Positions 19,579 through 27,962 of a DNA stretch of 64,000 nucleotides are shown piece after piece. Every line of letters starts with the position of its first letter. Position 1 is the stretch's first letter. Source of the DNA: Bog-756 sp963833585 (lineage in GTDB: Bacteria > Actinomycetota > Acidimicrobiia > Acidimicrobiales > RAAP-2); NCBI GenBank assembly GCA_963833585.1, contig CAWHYF010000004.1, forward strand, positions 62,001 to 126,000. Reading direction: 5' to 3'. Below the pieces are notes generated by a model that ran no database searches, was not told where the DNA came from, and saw only the letters and a program-made list of their open reading frames with translations. The position numbers and the translations under genes were made by a program.

Positions 19579-21099
19579 TCACGGAGTCGCCTCCGGCCGG
19601 AGCATGGGAAACAGAATCACATCCCGGATGGCCTCGACCTCGCTGAGCAACATGACCAGGCGGTCCACCCCGATGCCGATCCCCGAGGTGGGGGGCAGGC
19701 CGTACTCGAGGGCGCGCACAAAGGCCAGGTCGGCGGGGTGGGCTTCGAGGTCGCCGCGGGCGGCGGCGGCCGCCTCGACCTGGAAGCGGGCCTCCTGCTC
19801 CTCGGGGATATTGAGCTCGCTGTATCCGTTGGCGAACTCCTTGGCGTCGATGGCCAGCTCGAACCGGGCCGCCATGGTGGGGTCGTCCGGGGTCTGACGG
19901 GCCAGGGGCGAAACCACGACCGGAAAGCCCACCACGAACACCGGGTTGACCACCGTCGGGAGCACGATCGTGTCGTACAGCTCGAAGATCAGCTTGCCCG
20001 ATCCCCATTCGGGCAGGAACGCGACCCCGCGCTCCTCGCACACCGCCCGCACCTGCTCCACCGGATCGGACGGATGGAGCCGCCGGCCGACCACTTCTTC
20101 CAACCAGTCCAGCAGCTGCCGACGGGGCCAGGGCGGGGTCAGGTCGATCTCCCGATCGCCGACGGTGAACGAGAGGCGTCCCGTGGCTGATCGGGCCGCC
20201 TCGACCACCAGCCGTTCGGACAGGTCCATGCCGTCGTTGACGTCGCCGAAGGCCCGGTACGCCTCGAGGGCGGTGAATTCAGGGCTGTGCCGGGTGTCGA
20301 TGCCCTCGTTGCGGAAGTTCCGGGCGATCTCGAAGACCCGCTCGTAGCCCCCCACCACCAGCCGCTTGAGGTACAGCTCGGGCGCGATCCGGAGGCTCAG
20401 GTCGATGTCCAGGGCATTGGAGTGAGTCATGAAGGGACGGGCCAGAGCCCCGCCGGCCTGTGGCTGCAGGATCGGGGTGTCCACCTCGACGAAGTCTTCG
20501 AGCACCAGCTGCCTGCGGAGGGCGGCAACGGCCTTGAACCGGGTGTCGAACACCTGCCTGGAGTCTGGGTTGGCCAGGAGATCGATCTCCCGCTGCCGGT
20601 ACCGGGTGTCGGTGGCGGTGAGCCCGTGCCACTTGTCGGGGAGCGGGCGGAGCGCCTTGGAGAGGAGCCAGAGCTCGGTCACGTCGACCGACAGCTCGCC
20701 CCGGCGGCTGGTGACCGCCTCTCCTTCGGCGCCGATCCAGTCCCCGAGATCGGCGTTGGCCAGGACCACCTTGGCCTGTTCGGAGAGCCTGGAGTCCTGT
20801 ATCAGGAGCTGCACCGATCCGGTGACGTCCTGGAGGGTGGCGAACGACAGTCTGCCGTGGCCCCGGATACTGGTCACCCGCCCGGCCATCCGGACGATCT
20901 CGCCGGTGCGAGTGTCGGGCACCAGCCCCTCGTGCCGCTGGTGGAGCTCGCCGGCAGTGGCGGTCCGGTCGAACCGGAGAGGATAGGGATCGATCCCCTC
21001 GGAGGCCAGGACGTCCCGCTTCCTGCGCCGGTCCGCGGAGAGGGCGTCCAGGGTCCGCGCCTCGGACTCCTCGCCGGTGGATTCGGACTCCTCGCTCAC
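19579..21099 (-). CDS. lysS: Lysyl-tRNA synthetase, class II
   Basis: A 506-residue class II LysRS that charges tRNA-Lys. The GTG at 21099 is preferred (GAGG site eight bases upstream, VSEESEST start); the frame extends further upstream without good protein composition. The N-terminal OB-fold anticodon-binding domain is at ~65-170 ('RMAGRVTSIRGHGRLSF'). The catalytic domain shows motif 2 as 'FRNEGIDTRHSPEFTALE' and motif 3 as 'GIGIGVDRLVMLL', with the lysine-pocket region 'AKEFANGYSELN'. Length and order match bacterial LysS. A decayed DUF2156 gene follows it, and tRNA-Lys(CTT) lies ~640 bases on its 5' side in the opposite orientation. Confidence 0.95.
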   Translation of the reverse strand: MSEESESTGEESEARTLDALSADRRRKRDVLASEGIDPYPLRFDRTATAGELHQRHEGLVPDTRTGEIVRMAGRVTSIRGHGRLSFATLQDVTGSVQLLIQDSRLSEQAKVVLANADLGDWIGAEGEAVTSRRGELSVDVTELWLLSKALRPLPDKWHGLTATDTRYRQREIDLLANPDSRQVFDTRFKAVAALRRQLVLEDFVEVDTPILQPQAGGALARPFMTHSNALDIDLSLRIAPELYLKRLVVGGYERVFEIARNFRNEGIDTRHSPEFTALEAYRAFGDVNDGMDLSERLVVEAARSATGRLSFTVGDREIDLTPPWPRRQLLDWLEEVVGRRLHPSDPVEQVRAVCEERGVAFLPEWGSGKLIFELYDTIVLPTVVNPVFVVGFPVVVSPLARQTPDDPTMAARFELAIDAKEFANGYSELNIPEEQEARFQVEAAAAARGDLEAHPADLAFVRALEYGLPPTSGIGIGVDRLVMLLSEVEAIRDVILFPMLRPEATP

Positions 21100-21253
21100 G
21101 GTGCTGCCCTCTTCCTCTGCTCTTCCCTCTGTGCCGCAGGTCGCCCCGATGCCGGATCCGTACGGGCCGGATTCACGCTGCTTAGCGTAGGCGGGCGACA
21201 TCCATGGACACTCTCGCCGTCAACGTCGATCTGATCACCGGACGGTTACCCGT

Positions 21254-21706
21254 TGACAGTAGTCATCGTGGCCCTGGCGTCGGTGTTTCTCTGGGTCGGC
21301 TGGCACGACGGGGCCCGGAAGCGCCAGCTCCCGATCGGGATCCCATGAGCTTTCGTGCTCACCGTCCTGACCGGGCTGGCCATCGAAGTCTTCAACCTGG
21401 TCCCGGACCACTTCCCCATCTCCTTCTACCTGTGGGCCTGGCTCCTGTGGTTCTCGCTGCTCACCATGGTGTTGGGATGGACCAAGGCCCACTGGGTGCT
21501 GCGGATCTTTCCCGTCATGGCTCGGTCTTCTGTGTCATCGCCGGCTTCACCGCCATCAACCAGACCTACGACTACTACCCGACCCTGGCCCGGCTGCTGG
21601 GCAAGGATGCCGCCAACTTCACCGACCTGCCCGCCCTCCAACCGCGCCCGCCCAAGGACCTTCCGGCCCACGGGTCCCGTGACCGACGGCGCCTTCGCGA
21701 TCGTTG
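21254..21706 (+). pseudogene. Remnant of the N-terminal part of a membrane-anchored esterase
   Basis: The reading frame from a TTG at 21254 gives hydrophobic membrane segments (LTVVIVALASVFLWVGWHD, then after an in-frame TGA 'AFVLTVLTGLAIEVFNLV' and 'WLLWFSLLTMVLGW'). It shifts near 21525 to 'VIAGFTAINQTYDYYPTLA', 'RLLGKDAANFTDLPALQ'. The ending resembles the 'N..YYPT...L.G' linker between the membrane helices and the alpha/beta-hydrolase domain of actinobacterial putative esterases. The hydrolase domain itself is absent, with tRNA-Lys following 30 bases later. A stop plus a frameshift plus truncation mark it as a relic. Family assignment is by pattern memory only. Confidence 0.55.
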
Positions 21707-21738
21707 ACGCTCATCGGGTCAGGTCTTAGGCTTCGCCC

Positions 21739-21811
21739 GCGCCCCTAGCTCAACGGTAGAGCAGCAGATTCTTAATCTGCAGGTTCCTGGGTTCGAGTCC
21801 GGGGGGGCGCA
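21739..21811 (+). tRNA. tRNA-Lys (anticodon CTT)
   Basis: A 73-base body followed by an encoded CCA (21812-21814). The acceptor GCGCCCC/GGGGCGC pairs fully. The D stem is GCTC/GAGC, the anticodon stem GCAGA/TCTGC, and the loop TTCTTAA gives CTT. The T arm is CTGGG-TTCGAGT-CCGGG with one G-G mismatch inside a seven-G run. That may be a sequence error or a scar of integration. An integrase relic abuts its 3' side. Confidence 0.88.
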
Positions 21812-21845
21812 CCACTGGACCAGGTGCGATGCCGACCCGGCCTCC

Positions 21846-22120
21846 CGGGCCGGCATAAGAGGTGGGCGTGAGCTCAGAGCACTGGCCGAGCGCCGCGTGT
21901 TGGTCGCCTTCGTAGACGCGGGTGTAGGTGGACAGCGTGAACGCGATCGACGAGTGGCCGAACCTCTTGGCCACCACGTCGGGCGCAGGCCGGCCGCCAG
22001 TAGTTGAGTGGTGTGCGGGTGGCGGGGGTCGTGGAGGCGGAGGACCGGAACCTTGGCCGGCGCCGCGTGGTCCCTCACCATGATCCCCCAGAGCTCGCAG
22101 AGCAGGCCCGGTCGACGCTC
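21846..22120 (-). pseudogene. Tyrosine integrase C-terminal remnant at tRNA-Lys
   Basis: The minus strand encodes the catalytic end of a phage-type integrase in two frames: 'VRDHAAPAKVPVLRLHD', 'PRHPHTTQLLAAGLRP', then after a one-base shift near 21985 'VVAKRFGHSSIAFTLSTY', 'TRVYEGDQHAAL'. The box II Arg (LHDxRH) and the Tyr of LSTYTRV are visible, but the usual HDLRHTHAT reads HDPRHPHTT and the N-terminal two thirds are gone. The frame then runs into the antisense of the tRNA without a proper stop. This is the classic position for an integrase of an element using the tRNA 3' end as attB. The element itself appears lost or decayed. Confidence 0.75.
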
Positions 22121-22289
22121 GGGCGCCTCGGCGGCAGTCGAAGGCGGCTGCCGCGCCCGAGACTGTCCGCAGCGGTCACCATGGCCGGGGATGGCGGAAT
22201 CTGGCCGGCCTTGGCGCGCACTCCGGTAGTCGCCGACCCTCGACACTGCCCCATTTCGGGAGTAGCGAGGGACGGTTGCAGGCAGAGGG

Positions 22290-22590
22290 ATGCCTGCCGA
22301 AAGGGCATTGCGACCTCCGGCCTTTTGCGTTCGCCGCAGACAGGTGGCGGCCTTCCTTGTGAGCGTTGGGCTCGCGGCGAGCGCCTTCACTGTGCCCTGG
22401 TTCGCCTCGGAGGCCATCGCTTCCACGCCGGTGGCCACCACGAGCGTTCTCATCCCCTCCAATGGGGCGACGCTGTCGGGATCGACCTCTCTTGATGCTT
22501 CTGCCTCGAACGCCACCAGCGTCGAGTTCCGGCTCTTCGGCGGCTCCTACGGCTATGCCGGCCCGGCTCCTGGGGGCTCGCCTCATTGGT
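22290..22590 (+). pseudogene. 5' fragment of a secreted Ig-like protein
   Basis: An ATG opens a frame with a signal peptide (VRRRQVAAFLVSVGLAASAF) and the start of an Ig-like repeat, 'TSVLIPSNGATLSGSTSLDA' followed by 'SNATSVEFRLFGGSYGY'. After about 90 residues protein character is lost; the formal open frame continues only as antisense of the metallophosphoesterase repeats. The piece is cut off close to the stop codon of the convergent gene at 22626. Probably a gene truncated by the same rearrangement that left the integrase relic. Confidence 0.55.
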
Positions 22591-22625
22591 GGGCCGGTGC
22601 TAACAAACGCTCGTGGTCACTACAA

Positions 22626-25214
22626 CTAGGCCGCCGATCCGAGGAACGGCGCGTCACCAAAGGTGAAGATGCCGCCGTCGGAGGCCATGAGCCAGTAGCC
22701 GAGGCCCGAGGCGTCCGACGCCATCCCGATGATCGGCCGGTTGAGGACCATGGCCCCGGTGGAGCCGTGGAAGGCGGCGTCGCCGAAGGAGAAGATGCCG
22801 CCGTCGGAGGCCACCAACCAGTAGCCGAGGCCCGAGGCGTCCGAGGACATCCCCACGATGGGCCGGTTGAGGTGCATCGCCCCGGTGGAGCCGTGGAAGG
22901 CGGCGTCGCCGAAGGAGAAGATGCCGCCGTCCGAGGCCACCAACCAGTAGCCGAGGCCCGAGGCGTCCGAGGACATCCCCACGATGGGCCGGTTGAGGTG
23001 CATCGCCCCGGTGGAGCCGTGGAAGGCGGCGTCGCCGAAGGAGAAGATGCCGCCGTCCGAGGCCACCAACCAGTAGCCGAGGCCCGAGGCGTCCGACGAC
23101 ATCCCCACGATGGGCTGGTTGAGGTGCGTGCCTCCGGTGGAGCCCTCGAACCGGGCGTTCCCGAAGGCGAAGATGCCGCCGTCCCGGGCCACCAACCAGT
23201 AGCCCTGACCGCTGGCGTCGGTGGCCATGCCCACGATCGGCTGGTTGAGCGGTGTGCCGGTCATGGCGCCGTAGCACTGGGCCGCACCGAAGGCGGCCAC
23301 ATCGCCGGCGGCGTCCACTTCGTAGTACCCGGCGCCGGTCCTGGTGGCCGATCCTCCGACCACCGCGCCCGAGGGCAGATGACTCATGCAGTCGGTCTGC
23401 ACGGTCGGGCCGGACCCGCCGCCCGCCGACTGGGTCGGTCCGGTCGGTCCGGTCGGACCGGTCGGACCGGTCGACCCGGTCGGGCCGGTCACTCCCCGGC
23501 TGGCCAGGGAGGCGAGGTTGTAGGTCTGGACGTCGAAGGTCTGGCCGGCGGCGTTGGTCGGGGTGACCGTGATGTTGTCGCCCGCCACGGTGACCTTCAG
23601 GAACTCGTAGACGTCAGCCTCCGAGGACGGCGGGGTGACGTTGGTGCCGCAGGTCGACCCGGTGCCGCTGCCTGGGTTCCAACCCACGGCATAGACGCTG
23701 GCCGTCGCGGTGACGGCCGAGCAGCTCCCGCCGATCACCGGCTCGAGGACTCCCCCTCCCCCGCCGGTGACGTAGTTGATGAGCTGGTCGTTCTGTAGGT
23801 AGTTGTTGGGAACGATCCGCTGGTACGTGTGGGCGTGGCCATTGAAGGCGATCCCCACGCCGTACTTGGCCAGCAACGCCTCCAAACTGGTCGACGCATG
23901 TGGGTTCGCCGAGCTGTTCTGCAGGTAGGGATCCGAGGGCTGCGAAGCGTTGACCGAACGGAGCGGGAAGTGAAAGACCGCCATCTTGACCCCCCCGGGA
24001 TGGGCCGCCAGGTCCTTTTGCAGCCACTGGTACTGGGGCGAGCTGGTCTGCCAGTGCTCGTCGGCATCGGCCTGGTAGGCCAGGCAGCTGTTCTGGGCCG
24101 AGGTGGACACGTTGCCGCAGAGGGAGCCGGTGGTGGTGCCGAGCTTGTTGGCCACCGCCTCGGACCAGGTGCCGTCGATGACGTAGATCCGGACGTTTCC
24201 GGTGGAGAAGGCATACCAGTCGTCGCTGCCACTGCCGGTGATGCCGTCGATGCCCGAATAGCTGTCGAACCCGTAGGTGCCACCCGACACCGCCGCGGTG
24301 ATCGGAGTCGGGAAGATCTTGAGGGGATTGATGGTCTGATCATGATCGCCGGAACCGGCGAAGATCGGCAGGCCGCCGGTCTCCGGTAGATAGGACGGTC
24401 CGAAAATATCGCTCACCTCGGGCTGGGACCCCGTCTGCTGCAGATCGCCGAAGTTGGACTGGTTGGAGCTGTTGTAGCCGATGTCCCCCACCGAGAGCAG
24501 GAAATTGGCACCCGAGCTGCCGATCTGCTTGTACAGCGACGCTTGATCGGGGTTGACGCCACCCGGGAACGGAACGTCCAGCGCCGAGTTGGCGTTGGTG
24601 TTGTAGTAGTTCTCCCCCGTGTCGTTGATCACGTCGAAGGTCACCGGTTGGGTCGAGGCGTTGTTCGCCGCCTGCAGTGTCGTGAAGGTCTGGTACGGCC
24701 TCGGTCCGGTGAGGAGATCGACGGCGCTCGCTGTGTGGGTGGACAGGACGGTGTAGCAGTACTGGGTGCCGGGCGAGAGTCCGGTGACCGGTACCGAGTT
24801 CTGGTACTCACTCACCACTCCGAGACTTCCGGTCACCGTGAACTGGGAACCGGTCTGGTTCCCCGACGTGGACGTCGGGTTGACGGCCCCCGGAAGGGCA
24901 GGGGGGGCATTGAGGGCCGAGGACGACCAGGTGGTCGGGGCCGGACAGCTCGAGCCGTTCATCACGGCCACCTGAACCGCCCCGAAGACGTTGGCCCCGG
25001 ACGGGACGGTGGAAGTGGTGGCCCAATTGATGAACGCCGACGTCTGGGTCAGGTCCGTCACGTAGGGCGCCCGGGTGAGCGGGGCGGTGAACGAGGTGAA
25101 CGGGCTCACCGGCAACGGTAGGTCGCCCGCCGCGCCGGCCACGCTCGCCGAAAGACCCAACGGCACTATGCCGACGACCAAAAGAATTACGCCGCCAATC
25201 ACTCGCTTCAACAT
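22626..25214 (-). CDS. Secreted metallophosphoesterase with collagen-like linker and 42-residue propeller-type repeats
   Basis: An intact 862-residue paralogue of the first metallophosphoesterase in this window. The ATG follows AGGGCAGGG and starts a signal peptide (MLKRVIGGVILLVVGIVPLG). A PAP-like Fn3 N-domain ('RAPYVTDLTQTSAFINW') leads to the calcineurin-like core: NDTGEN, SVGDIGYN, AGSGDHDQ (His kept, Asn of GNH replaced by Asp), AVFHFPLRS and FNGHAHTYQRI. A Gly-Pro-Thr collagen-like linker (~605-625) is followed by five or six repeats of 'GYWLVASDGGIFSFGDA'. That repeat family is common in Acidimicrobiia surface proteins and probably forms a beta-propeller-like or solenoid domain. Function: extracellular phosphate release or surface binding. 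The substrate is unknown. Confidence 0.85.
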   Translation of the reverse strand: MLKRVIGGVILLVVGIVPLGLSASVAGAAGDLPLPVSPFTSFTAPLTRAPYVTDLTQTSAFINWATTSTVPSGANVFGAVQVAVMNGSSCPAPTTWSSSALNAPPALPGAVNPTSTSGNQTGSQFTVTGSLGVVSEYQNSVPVTGLSPGTQYCYTVLSTHTASAVDLLTGPRPYQTFTTLQAANNASTQPVTFDVINDTGENYYNTNANSALDVPFPGGVNPDQASLYKQIGSSGANFLLSVGDIGYNSSNQSNFGDLQQTGSQPEVSDIFGPSYLPETGGLPIFAGSGDHDQTINPLKIFPTPITAAVSGGTYGFDSYSGIDGITGSGSDDWYAFSTGNVRIYVIDGTWSEAVANKLGTTTGSLCGNVSTSAQNSCLAYQADADEHWQTSSPQYQWLQKDLAAHPGGVKMAVFHFPLRSVNASQPSDPYLQNSSANPHASTSLEALLAKYGVGIAFNGHAHTYQRIVPNNYLQNDQLINYVTGGGGGVLEPVIGGSCSAVTATASVYAVGWNPGSGTGSTCGTNVTPPSSEADVYEFLKVTVAGDNITVTPTNAAGQTFDVQTYNLASLASRGVTGPTGSTGPTGPTGPTGPTQSAGGGSGPTVQTDCMSHLPSGAVVGGSATRTGAGYYEVDAAGDVAAFGAAQCYGAMTGTPLNQPIVGMATDASGQGYWLVARDGGIFAFGNARFEGSTGGTHLNQPIVGMSSDASGLGYWLVASDGGIFSFGDAAFHGSTGAMHLNRPIVGMSSDASGLGYWLVASDGGIFSFGDAAFHGSTGAMHLNRPIVGMSSDASGLGYWLVASDGGIFSFGDAAFHGSTGAMVLNRPIIGMASDASGLGYWLMASDGGIFTFGDAPFLGSAA
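22660..23270 (-). repeat. 126-base tandem repeats coding 42-residue modules
   Basis: The unit recurs exactly every 126 bases: the phrase CCACCAACCAGTAG starts at 22811, 22937 and 23063. The three central copies are nearly identical at DNA level, while the outer ones have diverged. Each unit codes a 42-residue block with YWLVASDGG, FSFGDAAFHGS and RPIVGMSSDASG. Near-identity, including third positions, suggests recent unequal crossing-over or gene conversion. Confidence 0.9.
23434..23490 (-). repeat. 9-base collagen-like repeat (Gly-Pro-Thr)n
   Basis: Tandem GGTCCGGTC-type nine-base units code GPTGPTGPT-like triplets that link the enzyme core to the repeat domain. These are typical slippage-prone coding repeats. 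Confidence 0.8.
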
Positions 25215-25543
25215 CGCACCCTGCCCTTACTCGTTGTGCGAACTACCCACTTGGTTCGTGGCAAGGTACAGCACCGGTCGAGCCCACGCCAGTAGGAATC
25301 TCACCCTTGGTGACCTTGGTCGATGGATCCCGCATCGGGAGGCACCTGGCTGGTTGGTCCCCGGGTTCGCTGGGCGTTTAGACGACCGCGGCGGGTGACT
25401 CATTTGGTCGATCGGGAGGTGATCCGTTTCAACGCATAGAGCACTTACATGCGTACCGATTGTGCCTTTCTGCCCGCCTCCCTCCCGGCAGCGCTCCGGT
25501 TGCCGCCGCGGCGCTCGACGGAGAAGGCAGATTCCGCGGCCGG
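25215..25543. other. Intergenic region between the metallophosphoesterase and EamA genes
   Basis: A 329-base gap that must hold the promoter of the metallophosphoesterase gene (minus strand) and the end of the transporter gene. I see no gene and no clear -35/-10 pair or terminator. It is slightly AT-richer at 25215-25270 and 25425-25465. Confidence 0.4.
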
Positions 25544-26854
25544 TCAGGCCAGGTCGACGGACGTCCCGTCGACTCCGCCCGCCGGGACGGCGCGCGGGGA
25601 GCGCTTGGTCCGGGCCTCCATCTCGGGTGGCGCCCAGCGGGACAACAGGACGACGCCGAGGAACATGCCACCAAGGAAGAGGGCCTGGAGCACGATGGCG
25701 GCCGGCGAGTTCCGGAGTTGCTCGCCGAAGAGTTCGATGCCGATGGCGATGCTGGCCAGCGGGTCCACGATGAGCAGGGCCGATTGGGACGCGGCCAGCG
25801 GTCCGGCGGCGAACGCGGCCTCCAGGAGCACGGTGCCCAGCACGCCGCTGGCCGCCACGGCGTAGACCGGCCAGTGCTCGAACAGGCCGGACCAGCCTTC
25901 ATGGGCCAGCACCTCGGTGGCTGCCTTGACGAAGGCGGCGTCGACGGCCCACACCAGGGCGGCCGCCGCGCCGAGCAGGGCGGCCTTGCGCGGCGGGCTG
26001 CCCCACCTGCTCAGGACCACCAGCACCACGACGACCAGCCCCCGGCTCCCGATCGCCACGGCCCAGGCCGCGGCGGTGGGGCGCCCGTGGCCCTCCTCGG
26101 GATGGGCGACCACGAGGAAGCCGAACAACCCCGCGCACAGGAGGGCGGCCGCCCCCCAGGTCCGGGAGGCGATCTCGTCGCGCAGCCAGAGGGCCCGGAG
26201 GGCGAGGGTGAAGATGAGCTCGGTGACCAGGATGGGTTGCACGGTGGCCAGGGTGCCGAAGTAGAGGGCCAGGGCGGTGAAGATGAAGGTCCCCCCCATG
26301 CAGACCATGCCCAGCAGCCAGATGGGCTGGCGGATCAGGAACTTGGTGGTCTGCCACCCCGACCGCTTCTCGTCGGAGCCGGTGACATTGGCCAGTCTCT
26401 GCAGGACCGACGTCAGGGCCTGGCTGAACGCGCCGAGGAGAGCGAACAGGATGCTCAACGTCGCCACCCTCCCCTCTCCCTGTCGGACCGGCGGCCTCCA
26501 CAGCCCCCTGCCATTGGAGACCAGGATGCCGGCCCGGCGCAACGACGGTCCCAGGACGAACCTCCCACGGTCACGGCGGGCAGCAGACCGTGCCCGCCCG
26601 GTGACCGCGGCGCTGACACCGAGCACGAGGCCGAAGCCCCAGAGGCACGCCCGCCACGGAACGTCCTCGGAAACCAACGGACCCACAGTCAACACCAGCG
26701 CGACCGAACCGGTGACCGCCCCGGCAACAAGCGCGCCGAGGCCGAGTTGATGCCGCCATCCGCCGGTCCGCCACTGCACCGACAACACCAACGTCGTGAC
26801 CGCCACCATCTCCACCACCAGGGGAAGCCGGCCGCCGACGATGGAGTTGTTCAC
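25544..26854 (-). CDS. EamA/DMT-family transporter with an extra N-terminal membrane region
   Basis: A membrane transporter of the drug/metabolite superfamily, with ten helices in the core. Core residues begin at 'VATLSILFALLGAFSQALTS' and include paired EamA halves ('LYFGTLATVQPILVTELIF' and 'ASQSALLIVDPLASIAIGIE'). A GTG at 26467 with a strong GGAGAGGGGAGG site would give a typical 307-residue DMT protein. The open frame also extends to a GTG at 26854, adding ~129 residues with three hydrophobic stretches, which look coded rather than random. I report the long form; the short form is a real alternative, and the upstream part might be a separate small membrane protein. The substrate is unknown. 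Confidence 0.72.
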   Translation of the reverse strand: MNNSIVGGRLPLVVEMVAVTTLVLSVQWRTGGWRHQLGLGALVAGAVTGSVALVLTVGPLVSEDVPWRACLWGFGLVLGVSAAVTGRARSAARRDRGRFVLGPSLRRAGILVSNGRGLWRPPVRQGEGRVATLSILFALLGAFSQALTSVLQRLANVTGSDEKRSGWQTTKFLIRQPIWLLGMVCMGGTFIFTALALYFGTLATVQPILVTELIFTLALRALWLRDEIASRTWGAAALLCAGLFGFLVVAHPEEGHGRPTAAAWAVAIGSRGLVVVVLVVLSRWGSPPRKAALLGAAAALVWAVDAAFVKAATEVLAHEGWSGLFEHWPVYAVAASGVLGTVLLEAAFAAGPLAASQSALLIVDPLASIAIGIELFGEQLRNSPAAIVLQALFLGGMFLGVVLLSRWAPPEMEARTKRSPRAVPAGGVDGTSVDLA

Positions 26855-26890
26855 CGCTGGGGGCCCACCCTGCAGGACGGGTGACCTCCC

Positions 26891-27915
26891 TCACGAACCT
26901 TCGGGGTTGGGGCCGCTGGCGGCGTCCCGAGTGGACAGCCAGCGCCGGAGCCCGGCGGCGTTGGAGTGGACACCGTTCATGACCTCGAGCTTCTCGCGGT
27001 GCTCCTCGGAGACGCCGTCGAGGTCGGACTGGAATTCGGAGGCCAGTGCGGCGGCGATGTCCTGACCGTCGCGGAAGGCCGACTCGGCGACGTCGGCCCA
27101 CTTCCGGAGGGTTCCGTCGGCCTCGTCCAGCACGTCCAACGGATCGGCCAGCAGCCCGTAGTGGGCCAGAGCCAGACCGGTGGGCCGCCGTTCGGCGAAC
27201 CGCCGCAGGGAGGTCAGCGCCGAGTGGAGGTCGAAGTCCGGGGGCGGGGTGGACGGCCGCAGCACGCCGGCGTCCGGAAGCTTCACTCCGACGGCGTCGC
27301 CGACGAACAGCACTCCGCTCAACGTGTCGTGCAGTCCCACGTGGTGCTTGGCGTGACCGGGCGAGTCCACGGCGATCAGCGAGCGATTGGAACTGACCGG
27401 GACGGCATCGCCATCTTCCAGAATGCGGATCCTCTCGGCGGGAGTGGGGTCGAGGCGACCGTAGAGCGAGTCCAGAAGCGGCCCGTAGACCCGCGCCGCC
27501 GAGTCGATCAGGCGGGACGGGTCGGCGAGATGGCGGGCACCCTTGGGGTGTACGTACACAGTGGCCTCGGGAAAGGCGCGGGCCACATCCCCACCCCTCC
27601 GGCGTGGTCGAGGTGGATGTGGGTGACCACCACGCCGGCCAGGTCCGAGGCCCCCACCCCCAGTTCTTCCAACTGGGCCAGCAACACGGGGACCGAGCTC
27701 TGGCTACCCGTCTCCACCAGCACCGGGGCGTCACCCTCGATGAGGTAGCCGGCCGTGACCCGCTCCCACCCCCCGAGGTGCGTGTCCAATTCGATGACCC
27801 CGTCGGCCACGACGACTCCGGCCTGCGGCACCGACGGATCCTCGGGATCAAAGGGGTGCCCGGTGGCGGGGGTACCGTGCCCGCCGTGCCGCCCGTCGGA
27901 GTGCCTCCCGCTCAT
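26891..27915 (-). CDS. MBL-fold metallo-hydrolase (frameshifted)
   Basis: About 340 residues of a metallo-beta-lactamase-fold hydrolase, likely glyoxalase II-like. The ATG at 27915 (MSGRHSDGRH) is chosen. The first frame carries 'ELDTHLGGWERVTAGYLIE' and the zinc motif THIHLDHAGG. The second carries 'VYVHPKGARHL', 'AVDSPGHAKHHVGL' (third metal His), 'LFVGDAVGV' (bridging Asp) and 'LALAHYG'. The frame breaks near 27588, where GGVG-D-VAR is expected: one G seems missing from a GGGG run. All metal ligands are present, so the gene is probably intact in nature and the indel an error. It sits between the EamA gene and GH15 on the same strand, possibly as an operon. Confidence 0.78.
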
Positions 27916-27962
27916 CGGGCTTCGGCCCCGGTCACGGGAGGGTGGCCATGCTCCGTCACGGG

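Noticed and set aside
22660..23270. Regular direct repeats considered as a CRISPR array
   Set aside because: The 126-base units are contiguous with no spacers, stay in one coding frame and encode 42-residue protein modules.
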